DNA of 64,000 nt from positions 1,488,001 to 1,552,000 of the forward strand of contig JADILM010000003.1 of NCBI GenBank assembly GCA_016617785.1, given 5' to 3'. The notes below the pieces were generated by a model. That model did no database searches. It was given only the letters and a program-made list of their open reading frames with translations, and had not been told where the DNA came from. A program made the translations under genes and the position numbers. Source of the DNA: Sporobolomyces roseus (lineage: Eukaryota; Basidiomycota; Microbotryomycetes; Sporidiobolales; Sporidiobolaceae). Of the stretch, positions 1-11,251 are shown piece after piece; position 1 is the first letter of the stretch; each line of letters begins with the position of its first letter.

Positions 1-620
1 CACCCAGTTGAGGCACTCCATGGCGACATTGGATCAGTCTGCTACTGCTCAAACTACGCTCAACCTCCAACTTCACCTTGCGACGTTCTCCTCATGATCT
101 CGCACTCTGGTGCAACTGCCGAACTCATGCGACTACTCCCCATTATTCGACCACGAGTTCGATCTCTCGTCGCCGTCACTCGAGATCCCGATTCCGTAAT
201 CGCTCGAGCTTGTCATGGATGGCTCGACTCTGGAACGGGAGTTTACCCAGCTCAAAAAGGACCCGCTGGAGTTGGCACAACCGACGAAGCAGACTCGGCT
301 TTACCCGCACCTACTAGCAGCGTCGTCGCCGCTCTCGCGATTGGAGACGCCCTCGCTCTCACTTTGAGTCGAATGAAGATGGGTTGGCACGCCGATGGAA
401 AAGATCGACGGAGTCAATTCTTCCACTGTCACCCGGGTGGTCAACTCGGCATTCAGGTGAGCAGACACTCCTTTTCTTCACCACATTTAGCAAGTACTGA
501 TTCTTTTCATCGTCGTCGCAGCTCGGTCGTGAAACTCGAATCGCACCACCCCTCGAAACAGCAACCCCCTTATCGTTACCCTCGCCAGCATCGGCAATCC
601 CAGCATCACCCCTTCGTTAA
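1..620 (+). CDS. SIS-domain sugar-phosphate isomerase, KpsF/GutQ (arabinose-5-phosphate isomerase)-like, 3' part
   Basis: The gene enters from the left edge; exons 1-456 and 522-620, intron 457-521. The visible part begins in the family motif HPVEALHGDIG and continues with the SIS signature LLMISHSGATAELMRLLPII, a PAPTSSVVAALAIGDALA segment and the hallmark FHCHPGGQLG near the end. These match the KpsF/GutQ family, which in bacteria interconverts ribulose-5-phosphate and arabinose-5-phosphate. Fungi make no lipopolysaccharide, so the real substrate here is unknown. The protein ends about 30 residues after the HPGG motif, so the CBS-domain pair of KpsF is absent. The N-terminus and start codon lie outside the window. 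The family call is firm; the reaction is inferred. Confidence 0.85.
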
Positions 621-1002
621 GAAAGCACACCATATATACCCCTAGTCTCCCATCATAGATATCTCTCGATACGGCTCATCGTTCAAAAAGGAATCTCACC
701 TCGCTTGTTATTAGTTCCTCTCCCTCTCCTTTGTAACACTTCCCTCCCCTCCATTTCTCTCTCTCTTTCATACTCTACTTTGTTGCTTCCTTTATTCTGT
801 CGTTTCCTCCCCTTGTATCCTTTGTTTATAGGTCTTTTCTTGAGGGTTTTTGCTATCTCGGAAATTAGAAGTTTCGTTTTTGAGTGGTTCTACCACGCTT
901 GCTCTCTCCTCCATACCTGCCTCGGTCTCGTCCGATGTGAGATCATAGCTGGTAGATGAGTTGCAACATGCGAATGAGAGAGGGGATACATGTAGGGGAT
1001 AA
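621..1002. other. convergent 3' intergenic stretch
   Basis: This stretch lies between two stop codons that face each other. It is rich in C/T tracts, as expected of 3' untranslated regions. I see no gene, repeat or structured RNA in it. Confidence 0.5.
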
Positions 1003-3047
1003 TTAAACATAACCTCCCGTGTATTTCGGCCTCCTCGACGATCCTCCTCCCCCTCCCTTTCCGCTCGAACTTCCTCCACCTCCAACTCGATCCAGTAATG
1101 AAGGAGGTTTGCGAGATCCTGCATAACTTCTGCCTCCGCCTCTGTCTTCTGAACCCGAATTCGATTTCTTCCAACTATCCCTCTCTCGCGGGCTGTCGTA
1201 TACTCCCCGTCCAGAGTCCGATCGATCCGAGTCTCGGTAGCTTCTCGAGCTTGATGCTGATCCTCCTCCACTGTTGCTTTGAAATCGATCCCGACTAGAA
1301 TCCGAGAATCCTCCGAAATGAATATGAGTTCCCGATCCTCTCGTTGGACCTTTCCCTCGACCTCCTCCTCCTCCTACAGAAGCACTTCCGAATCCTCTTG
1401 ATCCGCCTCCTCTCGGTGTTGATGATCCAGATCGCGAACCTCCATTTCCAGCAGCAGTTCTAGCTCTCGAAGCGAACCAATCATCATCTGCTTGATCATC
1501 GTAATCGTCTCTTCTCGACGTTGATCCTCGTCCACTCGATCCTCCTCCATTCCGTCGTCGTGCTGCAGAGGACGAAGTTGGGCCACCAGCTGAGTAGGCG
1601 GGAAGTGAAGCGGCGGAAGATCCGAGGGCGTCTCGATTGAAAGCTGACGCATCGGCGTACTTCATCGGATGTCCACGAGGTAGGAGACTGTGAATAATGG
1701 AAGGAGTCAGACGGAAAGAGGTGGAGAAGAAGAGGCGTCGTTCGTACCAGTCATCGATGAAATGGTCTTTCGTTGAACCGCAATTCGCACAAGCGCAAAC
1801 TATCTTTCGTTTCTGAGGTTTGGGTCCCGATGTGTCGTATATCCGCCAGAGAGTTGAGCAGTTCTATCAAGTGAAACGAGATGAGCGATCGGAAACGTTC
1901 AAGAGTCAGAGGAAAGGTTGAAAACGTACAGTTGGATTATGATTGTTACTTTGACAAATACTACATCGCTGATGTCCTCCGTATCGACCGTGACTCGAGG
2001 CGACATCGCAGTCTCGAGCGAAATGTCCTCTTGATCCACAAGCAGAACAAACGAGCGTGACCGGACAGTTTCTTGCTTCGTGTTCGACATCGATTTGACC
2101 GCAGATAAAGCATTGAGAGTGAGTACAGTCTCTCGATGTATGACCGGATTCTATCGGAGAGGTAAGGAGATGAGAACAATAGTCAAAAGGAAGGAAGAGA
2201 GAAATGTAGAGCTCACCTCCGCAAAGAACGCAACTCTTCGTCAAGTCAGCTTCTTTGTAATATCGACCCGCGACCTGTCTCAACAATGTGAGCAACATAG
2301 GATTGATAGAGTAAATGGGGTGCAACGAACGGGTGCCGAACTGTCGTCTACGATCTTTCCTTGGATCGCTTCTTGCAGCCCTTCCTCATCATCGTAAAGC
2401 ATCATCGCCTCGATATTGATCCCTGGTCCCGTGTTGTCCTCCTCTTCACTCGAATCATCTTCCTCATCATCCGACATCGCAACCTCTTTCGCAAATACTT
2501 TCATCAAATCCTCCGCATCCAGAGATTTGTCCCCTCCTTCCCTTTTCGTTTCGTCGTCAACTAGCGTAAAGTCTGTCGCTTTATCTTTGCCTTCCTTCTG
2601 TCGACTCGGCGATCCTGGTGCTTCCTCCTCCTTCGTATAAGCGTTCTCTTTCGAGACTGCAGCGGGAGTAGTATCGAACATGAATAAATCCGAGAAATCT
2701 CCTTCGACCACCTCGCCTTCTTCTAATTCAGGTTCCTCTCCCAATTTCGCAGCTATCGCATCCCGTTTCGCTTGTTTCTTCTTGTGTCTCTTGTTGGGTT
2801 TGAGAGATTTCGGAGTTGCTGCCGCTACTGGTTCGGTTACTTGATCTATAGGACGTTTCTGACCCATTGGAGATGATCCTGTTGTTCCTGCTGGACTGGC
2901 CGAAGTAGATGCGAGGGGAGAGTCCGAATTCAATGAAGATCTTGAAAGAGGAGAGGGAGCGAAAGAGAGTGAGGAAGGTGTTGCAATTCGACTTGATAGG
3001 GTTCTAGCGGCTGGTGATGCTTTACGAGGGGATCCAGTACGTCCCAT
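1003..3047 (-). CDS. AIR1: CCHC zinc-knuckle RNA-binding protein, Air1/Air2-like (TRAMP complex subunit)
   Basis: Five exons on the minus strand: 3047-2331, 2274-2217, 2150-1930, 1863-1748 and 1687-1003, giving 598 residues. All joins keep phase and rebuild five consecutive zinc knuckles from about residue 254 (CVLCGESGHTSRDC, CFICGQ...HEARNC, CSACGSRGHFARDC, CSICQSNNHNPTNC, CANCGSTKDHFIDDC). Air proteins carry such knuckles in tandem and bridge the poly(A) polymerase Trf4/5 and helicase Mtr4 for nuclear RNA surveillance by the exosome. The N-terminal 240 residues are disordered, acidic and serine-rich; the C-terminal 220 are an Arg/Gly/Ser-rich tail like those of RNA-binding proteins. The start is the first ATG in the open frame (MGRTGSPRK). 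It is head-to-head with the PIN-domain gene. Air1 versus Air2 cannot be separated outside Saccharomyces. Confidence 0.85.
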
Positions 3048-3255
3048 TCGAATTGGTAGTTGAGGCAAGAAAGTCAAACAGTGAGAGAAAGATTCCTTCG
3101 CTTCTGACCCTTCACTTCCCCCACTCTACAGCAGTCTATTCGCAATTCTGGCGCCCTATGCTTCCAACTATCTTCCTCCGACGGACCACCCGCGTTCCAA
3201 GGGCCCGATTCATATAACTCTAGCTTTGGGAGAAGGGGAATTCGTTGATGAGGGA
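3048..3255. promoter_or_regulatory. shared divergent promoter of the AIR1-like and SWT1-like genes
   Basis: Only 208 bases separate the two predicted start codons, so both genes must be driven from here. I see no clear TATA box. The right-hand part is close to the first coding exon of the PIN gene, whose exact 5' end is not proven. Confidence 0.5.
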
Positions 3256-4969
3256 ATGGAATGGGAGGAGCTCATACCGAACGCACAGGACGTTCTCGAT
3301 GCAGTCAGAAGTTTACGAGATGGAGATGGATTGGCAGAGATGCAAGTGGATCTCCCTTGGGAGCTGGGAAACGGTTTCGCAGGATCAGGCAGCGACGAGG
3401 GATTGATGGGTGTCGTTGGTAAGTACCTGCTTTCTTGCTCTGTGTCACTATAGCTGACAAGTGAGATCAAGAAGAGTAGATACGAACATCCTTATCTCTC
3501 ATCTACCTCTTCTCCGTTCTTTCGTCGACTTCTGCACCTCTCTCCCTTCTCCCCGACGCCCAACCCTCCTCATCCCACACATCGTCCTTCGAGAACTCGA
3601 TGGCTTGAAGACTTCGGGACGATCTACCGACATCGCCGTACACTCGAATTCGCATTCCCGACCGAATCGAATGACCGCGAGCATTTCGACTCTTGCACGA
3701 GCAGCTACGAATTGGCTACTATCGGCCATTCCTTCTTCGAGTAGCTCATCCGAACCGAGCTCGATCGTTCGAGGTCAACGCAAGATGGAAACACTCCTCT
3801 CGAAACACGCGATGGTTGGCGAAAACAACGATTCACTCGTCCTCGACGCAGCCGTCTACTTCCTACAACAAGCGAAACGAGTCGTACTCTTATCGGACGA
3901 CAACAATCTGAGATTGAGGGCCAAGTTCGAACAAGTCGAGGCTTTGACTATCGATGCGAGAATAGGAAACGATCCGGAAAAGTTGTTGGCTTCGCTGGAT
4001 CCCTCGTTTCGGACATTTCCACCTCCGATGACTTCCCCCTCGAACAACCATAATCCACCAGTATCGAACGGTCACTCTCGTCCACTGCATTCTCCGCCGA
4101 CCTCCCCTCGCTCCCGACCACGGACTCGCTCGCAACAGTCCCTTCCTCCTCCTCGTTCTCCAACAAAAGCTTCACCGGTTCCATTACCCAGCACGATCGC
4201 TCGCTCAAACTCTATGGAGCTCGACCCCACCCACTCAGTCCCTCTCCACTCTTCACCTCATCCACCAACCCTCTTACCCGCAACTTCCCCTTCCTCGATC
4301 TATTCGAATCTTCTTATCTTATTCGCCCACTTCCTCGCTCTACCACTATACAAGACAGTCTATCACCATCACGAATGTCGACCAGATGGGGGAAACGTAA
4401 CGCAGAGGAAAGTGTTGGAAGATTTGGGGGATTGGAGAGAATGGGATGCGAAGAGATGTGGTGAGGTGATCAGGAAGTATTGGGATGAAGGGGGAGTTCG
4501 GATATTATGTGAGAAGGGTTATGAGAAGATGAATCCGACGACCTCAGCTCCCCCTCCCCCTCCTCCGATGCCTTCGCCGCCAACGAAGAAACCCGTCTCA
4601 ACTCCCGCTTCTCCTCCTCGATCTCGCTGGGCTTCGACACCTACCTCACCTCCACTGAAGCCACTATCTCCTCCAAGGCCACCTCTTTCGTCTCGTCCGG
4701 TCCTCTCACCTTCAGCTGCACTCTCGACTCTCCATTCGACTCTCCCTTACCTGATCTCCACCCTCTCGCTCCCGCCCTCTTCGACTTCAGCATGGTCTGC
4801 GATCAGGTTTGAGATCTTGTTGGAAGCGATAGGAAACTGGTTGATGGTGTTACTATCGGGGATTTTGGGGAGTTGCGTGAAGAGCGACGTTGAGGGAATG
4901 GTTAGGAATTGGGAAGAGGAACTGAAGAGCGCAGGGGTCGGAGTCAGTAGCGTCAAGTTGGGCCTGTGA
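3256..4969 (+). CDS. SWT1: PIN-domain endoribonuclease, Swt1-like
   Basis: Two exons, 3256-3418 and 3477-4969, 551 residues. The splice restores the PIN core VVDTNILISHLPLL (catalytic Asp about residue 56), followed by LLIPHIVLRELDGLK and a second acidic strand LLSDDNNLRLRAKFE. This order matches Swt1, a perinuclear endonuclease that removes faulty mRNPs. The middle is a long Pro/Ser-rich linker. The C-terminal part (GDWREWDAKRCGEVIRKYW and a final helical block) resembles the helical region seen in Swt1. The start is the first ATG in frame; a short upstream exon cannot be excluded. It overlaps nothing and is transcribed away from the AIR1-like gene. Confidence 0.75.
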
Positions 4970-5133
4970 ACGAGGAGCTGGACTCCAAGTACGACATCGA
5001 GGAAATCGAGGATTTCTTGAGCAAAATTGTTGGTCCGAGGAGGTTTCGGAGCTGCTTTGGATTCGCTCTAGCTTCGATCTTGCCCTTCTTCTTCTCCCTC
5101 TACCTTCGACTTTTTGAACACTCTCGCTATCTG

Positions 5134-7416
5134 ATGCCTGCTCGCAAAGCGCGACAGGATGGAGGAGGCGGAAAACGTGCAGCGACTGTCAAGAAAGCAA
5201 GAACGGGTTCGGGAAGGGGTCAAGGTCGTCAACAGAAGCGAGTCGAACTACCATACGATGTGTTGCTTCTCAGTATGTCCCTTTACTTCTGTCAGACAGT
5301 CACAGAAACTGACCTTTTGATCGAAACAGTCGCTGAGAAGCTCGATCCTCCTACTCTACTCTCTCTCACAAGAGTCAACAAATCGATGCGTTTCTTGTTG
5401 ACGTCGAAGAGTACCTCGAAATCGATCTGGAGGAAGGTTTTGAAGCCTTTGGGTTTACCTGAGCTCGAGACCGATGGCATGCTTGGTCCATCTTTGGTCG
5501 CGCTTCTCTACGAAAGAGTTTGCGAAGTGTGCGCGAAACATGGGGCACGCATGATGAGCTTCACTTTGCGATTCAGATGGCACAAGGTAAGTACTGATCC
5601 TCATCTTTCTTCTAATCTTCGCTCATTTCCTTTCTCAATTCAGGAATGCGAATCAAAGTATGTCTCGCTCTCTATGTAATAGCATGTGCCGGCTCACTCT
5701 ATGTCGCTTCACAGGATCATCATCAGAGAGAATCAGCTTCTCACCAAAATGCCAGCCGTTCGACAAGAAACCCTTCGCTGCTTGCCGCACGTCTACACTT
5801 GGGTGACGCGCGGCTATCCCGGTCAGCTTGTACATCCGCACACTTACGGAAACTTCATCGTCGATCAAATCAGGGTTGTCAATTTCGAGCTACTTGACTA
5901 TGTCGATGCATCGGAATTGAGCAAGAACGCAGCAATTCAAGCTTTCGTCGACTCGAAGAAGGATTCAATCGCTGCTCTGCATACGGTACGTAGCGCCTAC
6001 CTCGTATCTGGCTCTGAGTATCTGGCTCTGATACTGACGGCTCGTAGTCATCGATAGGATGCTGACAAGCTGGAGACTGCGTGGAGGAACGCGATTCAAG
6101 CTAGGAGAGATCGGTTCGTCCGCTTGCTCTTCTCGTAATCTCCTTCACTCGTTCTGAGGCTGTACAGTTCTTGTATCTTCATAGTCTTGATGTCACGCTA
6201 CGCGAGCAGCACATCGGAAAGGACTACTACAGGAAGTCGAAGGTGTAAGCCCGCTTCATTTCGATCACAGACCGTCTCACGACTGACCAGCTTCGCTTCA
6301 ACAGGGAGATCGACGACGTTCTCGATGCGAGTTGGCGATTCGTCGAGGTTCCGTGCTCGTTCACGTTCGAAGGTTCGCCGGGCCGAGCTCTTGCGAAGTC
6401 AGACTCTTCTCGACTGACCTCGTGTACCTCGCTCCAGAATGGAATCACGTCTATCGTCAGGTCGAATCCGTGTACATCCAACAGGTCGACAAGGTCTTCT
6501 CGAAGGCTCTCAGGAAACGTCAAGTCATTCGACGAGACGCACTTCGATCCGCTTACGACAAGCTGGACGATCCGCTCAAACACCCGATCTCGTTCCCAAT
6601 CTTCTTGGATCTTCCGATCGTTCGTCAATTCTGGGAAACGGACAACTCGCAGCACGATCTCGAAAACAGATGGACTTTGAACATTCGAAACGTTCAAAAC
6701 GGGTTCGCTTTCGCAAAACTATGGCTCCAATCCGTCTACGGTCGAACACTCTGCCAGGCTTTCTACCAGCTCGGCAAGCCACTCGTCTGCCATGATCGTC
6801 TCATCACTCCCCGTTCTCTCCTTCCTCCGCTTCGTTTCTCCGGAATTCAAGATCCCCTCAACGTTATTGGTCTGCACCTGGACACCCGTACAGCTTTGAC
6901 TTTGCAAGACAAGCTCGACATAAATTCGACCTTGGAGCGCTACTCGACTCAAGCTTGGTCTTTCGAAGGTCAGAAACCCATGCCTTACTCCGACGTCCGA
7001 TCCGAAATTCTCGCGGAGGTCAACGATCCAAACTACGAAGGACCTCTCTTCCCGACTTTCGATACGTACTGGCATCTCACTCTCCTCCAAATCCTTGAAA
7101 AGGCAGGAATCGACGACGATCTTTTCGAATCCACTTCGAAGCTTCTCGATCAGCTCGGTTCAAACTTCCTCTGCGGTATCTGCTCGTCAGTTGGAGGAGT
7201 CGACGATATCTACATGTCGCATCTTGACCTGGTACTTCCTCTCCCCCTCTCTTTGCTATCCTCTCGATGACCGACTAGCTTGTCGCGAGATAGCTCGACC
7301 ACCTCAAAGGTCACGATTTCCCTGCCGACGACACTCCTTCGTCGTCACTCATCATCTGCCGAAAGGCTACTCTCTCGAATGAAGACGGAAAGGACGCTGG
7401 AGTCGTCGCTGTCTGA
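5134..7416 (+). CDS. F-box domain protein, nine exons
   Basis: Exons 5134-5272, 5330-5586, 5644-5657, 5715-5985, 6058-6113, 6185-6244, 6305-6372, 6438-7231, 7294-7416; 593 residues, all phases agree. After a basic N-terminus comes a typical F-box (LPYDVLLLIAEKLDPPTLLS, then LTRVNKSMRFLL) and the block YERVCEVCAKHGARMMSF common in basidiomycete F-box proteins. F-box proteins bind Skp1 in SCF ubiquitin ligases and present substrates; the substrate here is unknown. The third exon is only 14 nt. The sixth intron (6245-6304) and seventh (6373-6437) were chosen because they alone join the helical region KVEIDDVLDASWRFVE to EWNHVYRQVESVY in frame. The C-terminus has cysteine pairs (CGICSS, ICRK) that may bind zinc. 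Confidence 0.7.
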
Positions 7417-8114
7417 TGAACTCTTTGCCAACCAAGTAATGTCAGTCCTTCGGTGGGTAAGTTTCCCTCTCGACTCGGCCAAAAGTGTAGCGCATACTAA
7501 GAGTACTTCTTCGCTGCAGTCGCTGTGCAGAGGTCTCAACGCTTGTCTTCTCAAACTGTTTGTCTTCTCGCTTGAATCCCCTCTCCCAAGCGTTTCTGCC
7601 TTCTTTCTCGCCTGTTTGTGTACGCTTACTGTGCAAAGTAGAGCCTTCTACGACCAAAATTGCAGACGACGTTCAAGGCAGGGCCAGTAGAGCTGTCAAC
7701 GAGGCAATCCAAGCTCCTCGCAAGGCGTCAAAGCTTCGCGTACACGCTTGAATGAGACAGTTCCCATTACATCGACAGCGGGAGCACACTTCCAGGAACT
7801 CATGGGCCGTACCTGAGCTGAAGATCGACGTTTAATGGGCGAGAATGAACCGTCGGGAGAGCCAAAAATGAACTTTGCGAAAAAAAGATGGCGTTTCCGT
7901 TTTTCGAAACGCTCCAACTCTCGACTTTGAAAGTAAGATTCTAAAGCTATGCGTTCAGCCATTACAAATTGACAGTTCCAATACGTGATTGCGGATACAG
8001 AACAACAACAAAACAGAACAACAAACCAGCCCAAAAGTTAAGAAAAGCGATCACATTTCTGTCTCTTCTCTCTTCTCTCTCTCACTTTCACTTCATCCAC
8101 CTTCACTCTCGACT
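7417..8114. other. intergenic; outer edge of inverted repeat and promoter of the zinc-finger gene
   Basis: The first 300 bases are the 3' flank of the F-box gene. From about 7725 the sequence matches the right arm. A block at 7870-7990, including the pair CGAAAAA (7878-7884) and TTTTTCG (7900-7906), and an AACAACAAAACAGAACAACAAA tract before the start codon, are almost unchanged in the right arm, which points to a retained promoter and leader. Confidence 0.6.
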
Positions 8115-9148
8115 ATGCACTTTACTTTCGACGTCGACGCTATCATGCCCTACTCGCCATCAACGACCTACGACTTCAGCTCGAGTGCTCGCGATTCGAA
8201 CAACTTGTTTGATCACATCGAACCTACGAAAGGTCGAGGCAGTATCGTCTTAGGTGGAGAAGTACACTGTCCTCCATCTCACCTCACAAAGGCCTTCGAT
8301 CGATACGAAGCACCTGGATCACCAACGAACGACTCTCTTCCGAAATCGACGAAATTGCAACGACAACTTTCGACGACGACGACGGACTCTTCTGGATCTT
8401 TGAGGACTCTGTGTAGTCAATGCGAGTCGGTCAGTCTCTATACTTGACACTCACTTGATTCGTTGCGCTGATTCGAGTGATCGCCTTCAACAGATCGCTC
8501 AATTAGAGGAACAACGCTTCTTCACTACTGTCAATTGGTCTCCTCCAATCCCGATGATGACGATGATCACGAAAAAGGTACAACAAGTCGATCCTACTCG
8601 TCGAATGAGTCAACAAGATCCTCCCCCTTGGTAAGCCTCTCTTCTCTCCTTTTGAGCTTTTCCTCGTGTGCGATCGCCTTTCGCTGACTGACCCTTTCTC
8701 TGCTTCTCTAGTAACACCTTTTACCTCAAAGACAAGTGTGCGACTGGAGCTCGGTGTCGATACGGTCACGACTATGAATTGAACTCTGCTCAACTCGAAG
8801 AGATTCGACGAGGTGCGAAATGGCATCCTTGTAGCGCTGTTCAACATGGACTACAATGTCCAGAGGGTGACTCTTGCATCTGTGAGTCTTCTACTACTAT
8901 CTTCGAAACTACTCGGGACTGATTCAAGCTCGTTTGTAGATGGTCACTCTTGTCCGAAAGGATTATATTGTCGAAAACCTGATTGTGCTTTCGGTGCCGA
9001 CGTCAACGCAGAGGTCGTCGATCTTCATGGACATCGACCTATCACTATTCGAAAAGTGATCTGGCAGCCTTCCACCGAGTACTATCGAATCTATCCTCAA
9101 CTCGTTTCTCCTATTCCTGTTTCTCCTTATTACGAAGCTTGTTGGTGA
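8115..9148 (+). CDS. CCCH-type zinc-finger protein (left copy)
   Basis: Exons 8115-8429, 8494-8630, 8712-8881, 8940-9148; 276 residues. The N-terminal 105 residues are disordered and Ser/Thr-rich. The rest holds two or more Cys3His-like fingers: CNTFYLKDKCATGARCRYGH, then CSAVQHGLQCPEGDSCIYGH overlapping CPKGLYCRKPDCAFGADV. Spacing of cysteines fits the fungal C-x8-C-x5-C-x3-H class, which binds RNA or, less often, DNA. The function is otherwise unknown. Its mirror copy is at 24381-25406. It is convergent with the DUF7918 gene. The start is the first ATG after the conserved leader, and MHFTFDVDA is identical in both copies. Confidence 0.8.
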
Positions 9149-9504
9149 TCGAGCATCCTTCGCTTCCTTCTCGTAACTTATCTAGGCATCCTATTTATTT
9201 GCAATACCATACCTATCTCTACCTTCCACCGAGATCTGAAGTGCGAGTAATCGAGAGAGTGAGCTTTTCGAGAGTGGGCGATTCTCGAATTACGCTCGGG
9301 ACAATGCAGAAAGGGAAAGGAACGACGTTACAGCTCGTAGAGAAAAGCGTTTTGGTAGGAAACAACACAGACGAAATTATTGCGAGAGAGAAGCCAAGCG
9401 AGGAGAACAGAAGCGAAAAAAGCCTGTCTCGTTCAACTCGTCAGTCAATCAGCGTGAATCAAAGACGAGAGAAGAGCGCAACTCACGACAAAAGTGAACA
9501 GCCT
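9149..9504. other. convergent 3' intergenic stretch within the repeat arm
   Basis: It lies between the stop codons of the zinc-finger and DUF7918 genes. It is clearly related to 24017-24380 of the other arm. I see no gene in it. Confidence 0.5.
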
Positions 9505-10944
9505 CTAGTCAAGCTCGATGACTACCTTTTCCTTCTTGACTTTAACCTTTGATGATCCTTTCTCTTTCTTGACTTTGACTTGTTCCCCTTTCAAAAGCTC
9601 CTTCTCATCTTCGAGTCGAGCTATTTTGACAGCCGTCGACTTTCCCTGATCATCAGAATCATCGGAGAGAACGAGAGCTCCGTCTTTGTCGATTGCGAAG
9701 TTTGATGCTTTGCGTTTCTTGCTCGACTTGACTTTCGAAGAAGAGGTTGAGGGAGGAGGACTGTGATCGATAAGCGGAAAGAGAGGTTTGACGATATCTT
9801 GTAGTTCGAGAAGATCTACAGAATTTGGAAAGTGAGTGGTGAAAATAGTCTCGATTCGAAAGGGGAACACAGCAAACTCCTCGAGAGATACTTGATCTCG
9901 AAAGTCGCGTAAGGTGCGAACTCAGAGTCAATCCAGCTCATGCCGACGCTTTCGCTCTGTGCAACCTGCTTCACGGCTCCGAATCTGTAGCAAGGTTTCA
10001 GCTGAGATCCTGTAATCTTTGGAAAGAGAGACAGTAGACTCACCCGACTTGATGAGATACGTTAGCTTTCTTCGAGCGTTCATCGACAGCCTAGGAGTCT
10101 CGAGGAGGTGTCAGCTTTGAGCGAGCGAGCGGTAAAGGAAGAAACTCACTCGATTATCAGAAACACTTTCGAACTGATTCGATTTGTAAACGGGACCAGC
10201 TTCAAATCCTCGGAGTGCTGTGACTGATATCGAACCGAGGTTCTTGATGAAATTTTCATCGTTTGAAGCGACGTCAGGATCGTCCGTGAGATTGATTTTC
10301 GAAAACATCAAAGGTCGCTTCTGAAACGCAGAGATGTAAGGTCCATCGACGACTGCGTTATCTTCGGGACGACGAGCAAGCGTTCCTCCAACTCTGCTAC
10401 ACTCGAACGTCAATCTGAACCCGACAGAACGAGAGGCAAAGGAGAGGAAGGTAGTTTACTTTGTACCGTCTACTGATCCAAAGAATCCGACACCGTTAGG
10501 GAAGAACGTTTGCAACATCTTGTTCTGTATCTTGAACTCTTTTCCTTCGATCGATTCGATGTAGCAAGTCGCTTTGTTGTCTTTGATTTGAGCTTTGTAC
10601 ATTTTGACTGGTTTGTCGTCGATCAAGATTGAAACCGACAAGTTGTTGCAGACGCTATCGATCGAGAAAGAGTCAGTACTCGTTGTATCGATCGACTATG
10701 AATGGGACGTACAGGCTCGTAGGAATCTCGGCGGAAGAAGAAGAAGTTGATTGAAGCCTGCGAAAGAAGAGAGAGGAACCGTCAAATTCAGTTTTCCCTT
10801 GATTGAACCACTGGAAGATACGGCTCCTATCTCCTAAGACCCTATCTAGTCCATCCCTGACCTGTACATAGCTTCCATTTGCCGTTGAATGGGCAATCGA
10901 CCTTGATCTCATTTGGAGGAGAGAGAAAGAACAAGAACTCACAT
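9505..10944 (-). CDS. DUF7918 family protein (left copy), start codon split by an intron
   Basis: Minus-strand exons: AT of the start codon at 10944-10943, then 10757-10713, 10654-10460, 10414-10150, 10090-10044, 9984-9878 and 9815-9505; 323 residues. The core reads NNLSVSILIDDKPVKMYKAQ, a glycine-rich turn GVGFFGSVDG, RPLMFSKINLTDD, ENLG-like NFIKNLGSI and FEIKYLSRNLLELQDIV. This is the pattern of the basidiomycete DUF7918 domain, of unknown function. The C-terminus is a lysine-rich tail with a basic SSKKRKAS motif (likely nuclear) and a short coiled segment. The last intron uses a GTTTGC donor, the only choice that keeps the conserved frame. It is head-to-head with the F-box gene. Confidence 0.75.
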
Positions 10945-11251
10945 CGTGGCTTGACACACTCTAGTCTATTCTTGAGAGTTATCAATAGTCAGTCGTTGTA
11001 GTCCAGAGCAGTTCAGAGCGTTTAGTAGTGAAAGGGAGGAAGTGAAGAAGAAAGTTCATCAAACTTTGGCTCTTCTTCTCCTCCCAAACACTTCAAGGAC
11101 TACAAAGATATCTCTATTCGAGTCACAGAGCACTCAAACAGCCGACAAACCTAACAGTCAAGCCTGAACGCGACCTCTTCCCAAATCACTCAATCCTCTT
11201 CGACTTCATTTCGCAACTTCTCGTAGCCTCGGACAAGGTTGATAAGACGCG
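10945..11251. promoter_or_regulatory. divergent promoter of DUF7918 and F-box genes (left arm)
   Basis: About 300 bases between the two start codons. The sequence is conserved, with small changes, in 22261-22568 of the other arm, including a CAAACTTTGGCTC/CTTC tract. I see no clear TATA box. Confidence 0.5.

Noticed and set aside
6373..6437. Unspliced continuation of the F-box gene through 6373-6437
   Set aside because: Reading through requires an earlier frame change that destroys the EIDDVLDASWRF helix. The GTTCGC-CCAG intron joins both conserved parts in phase.
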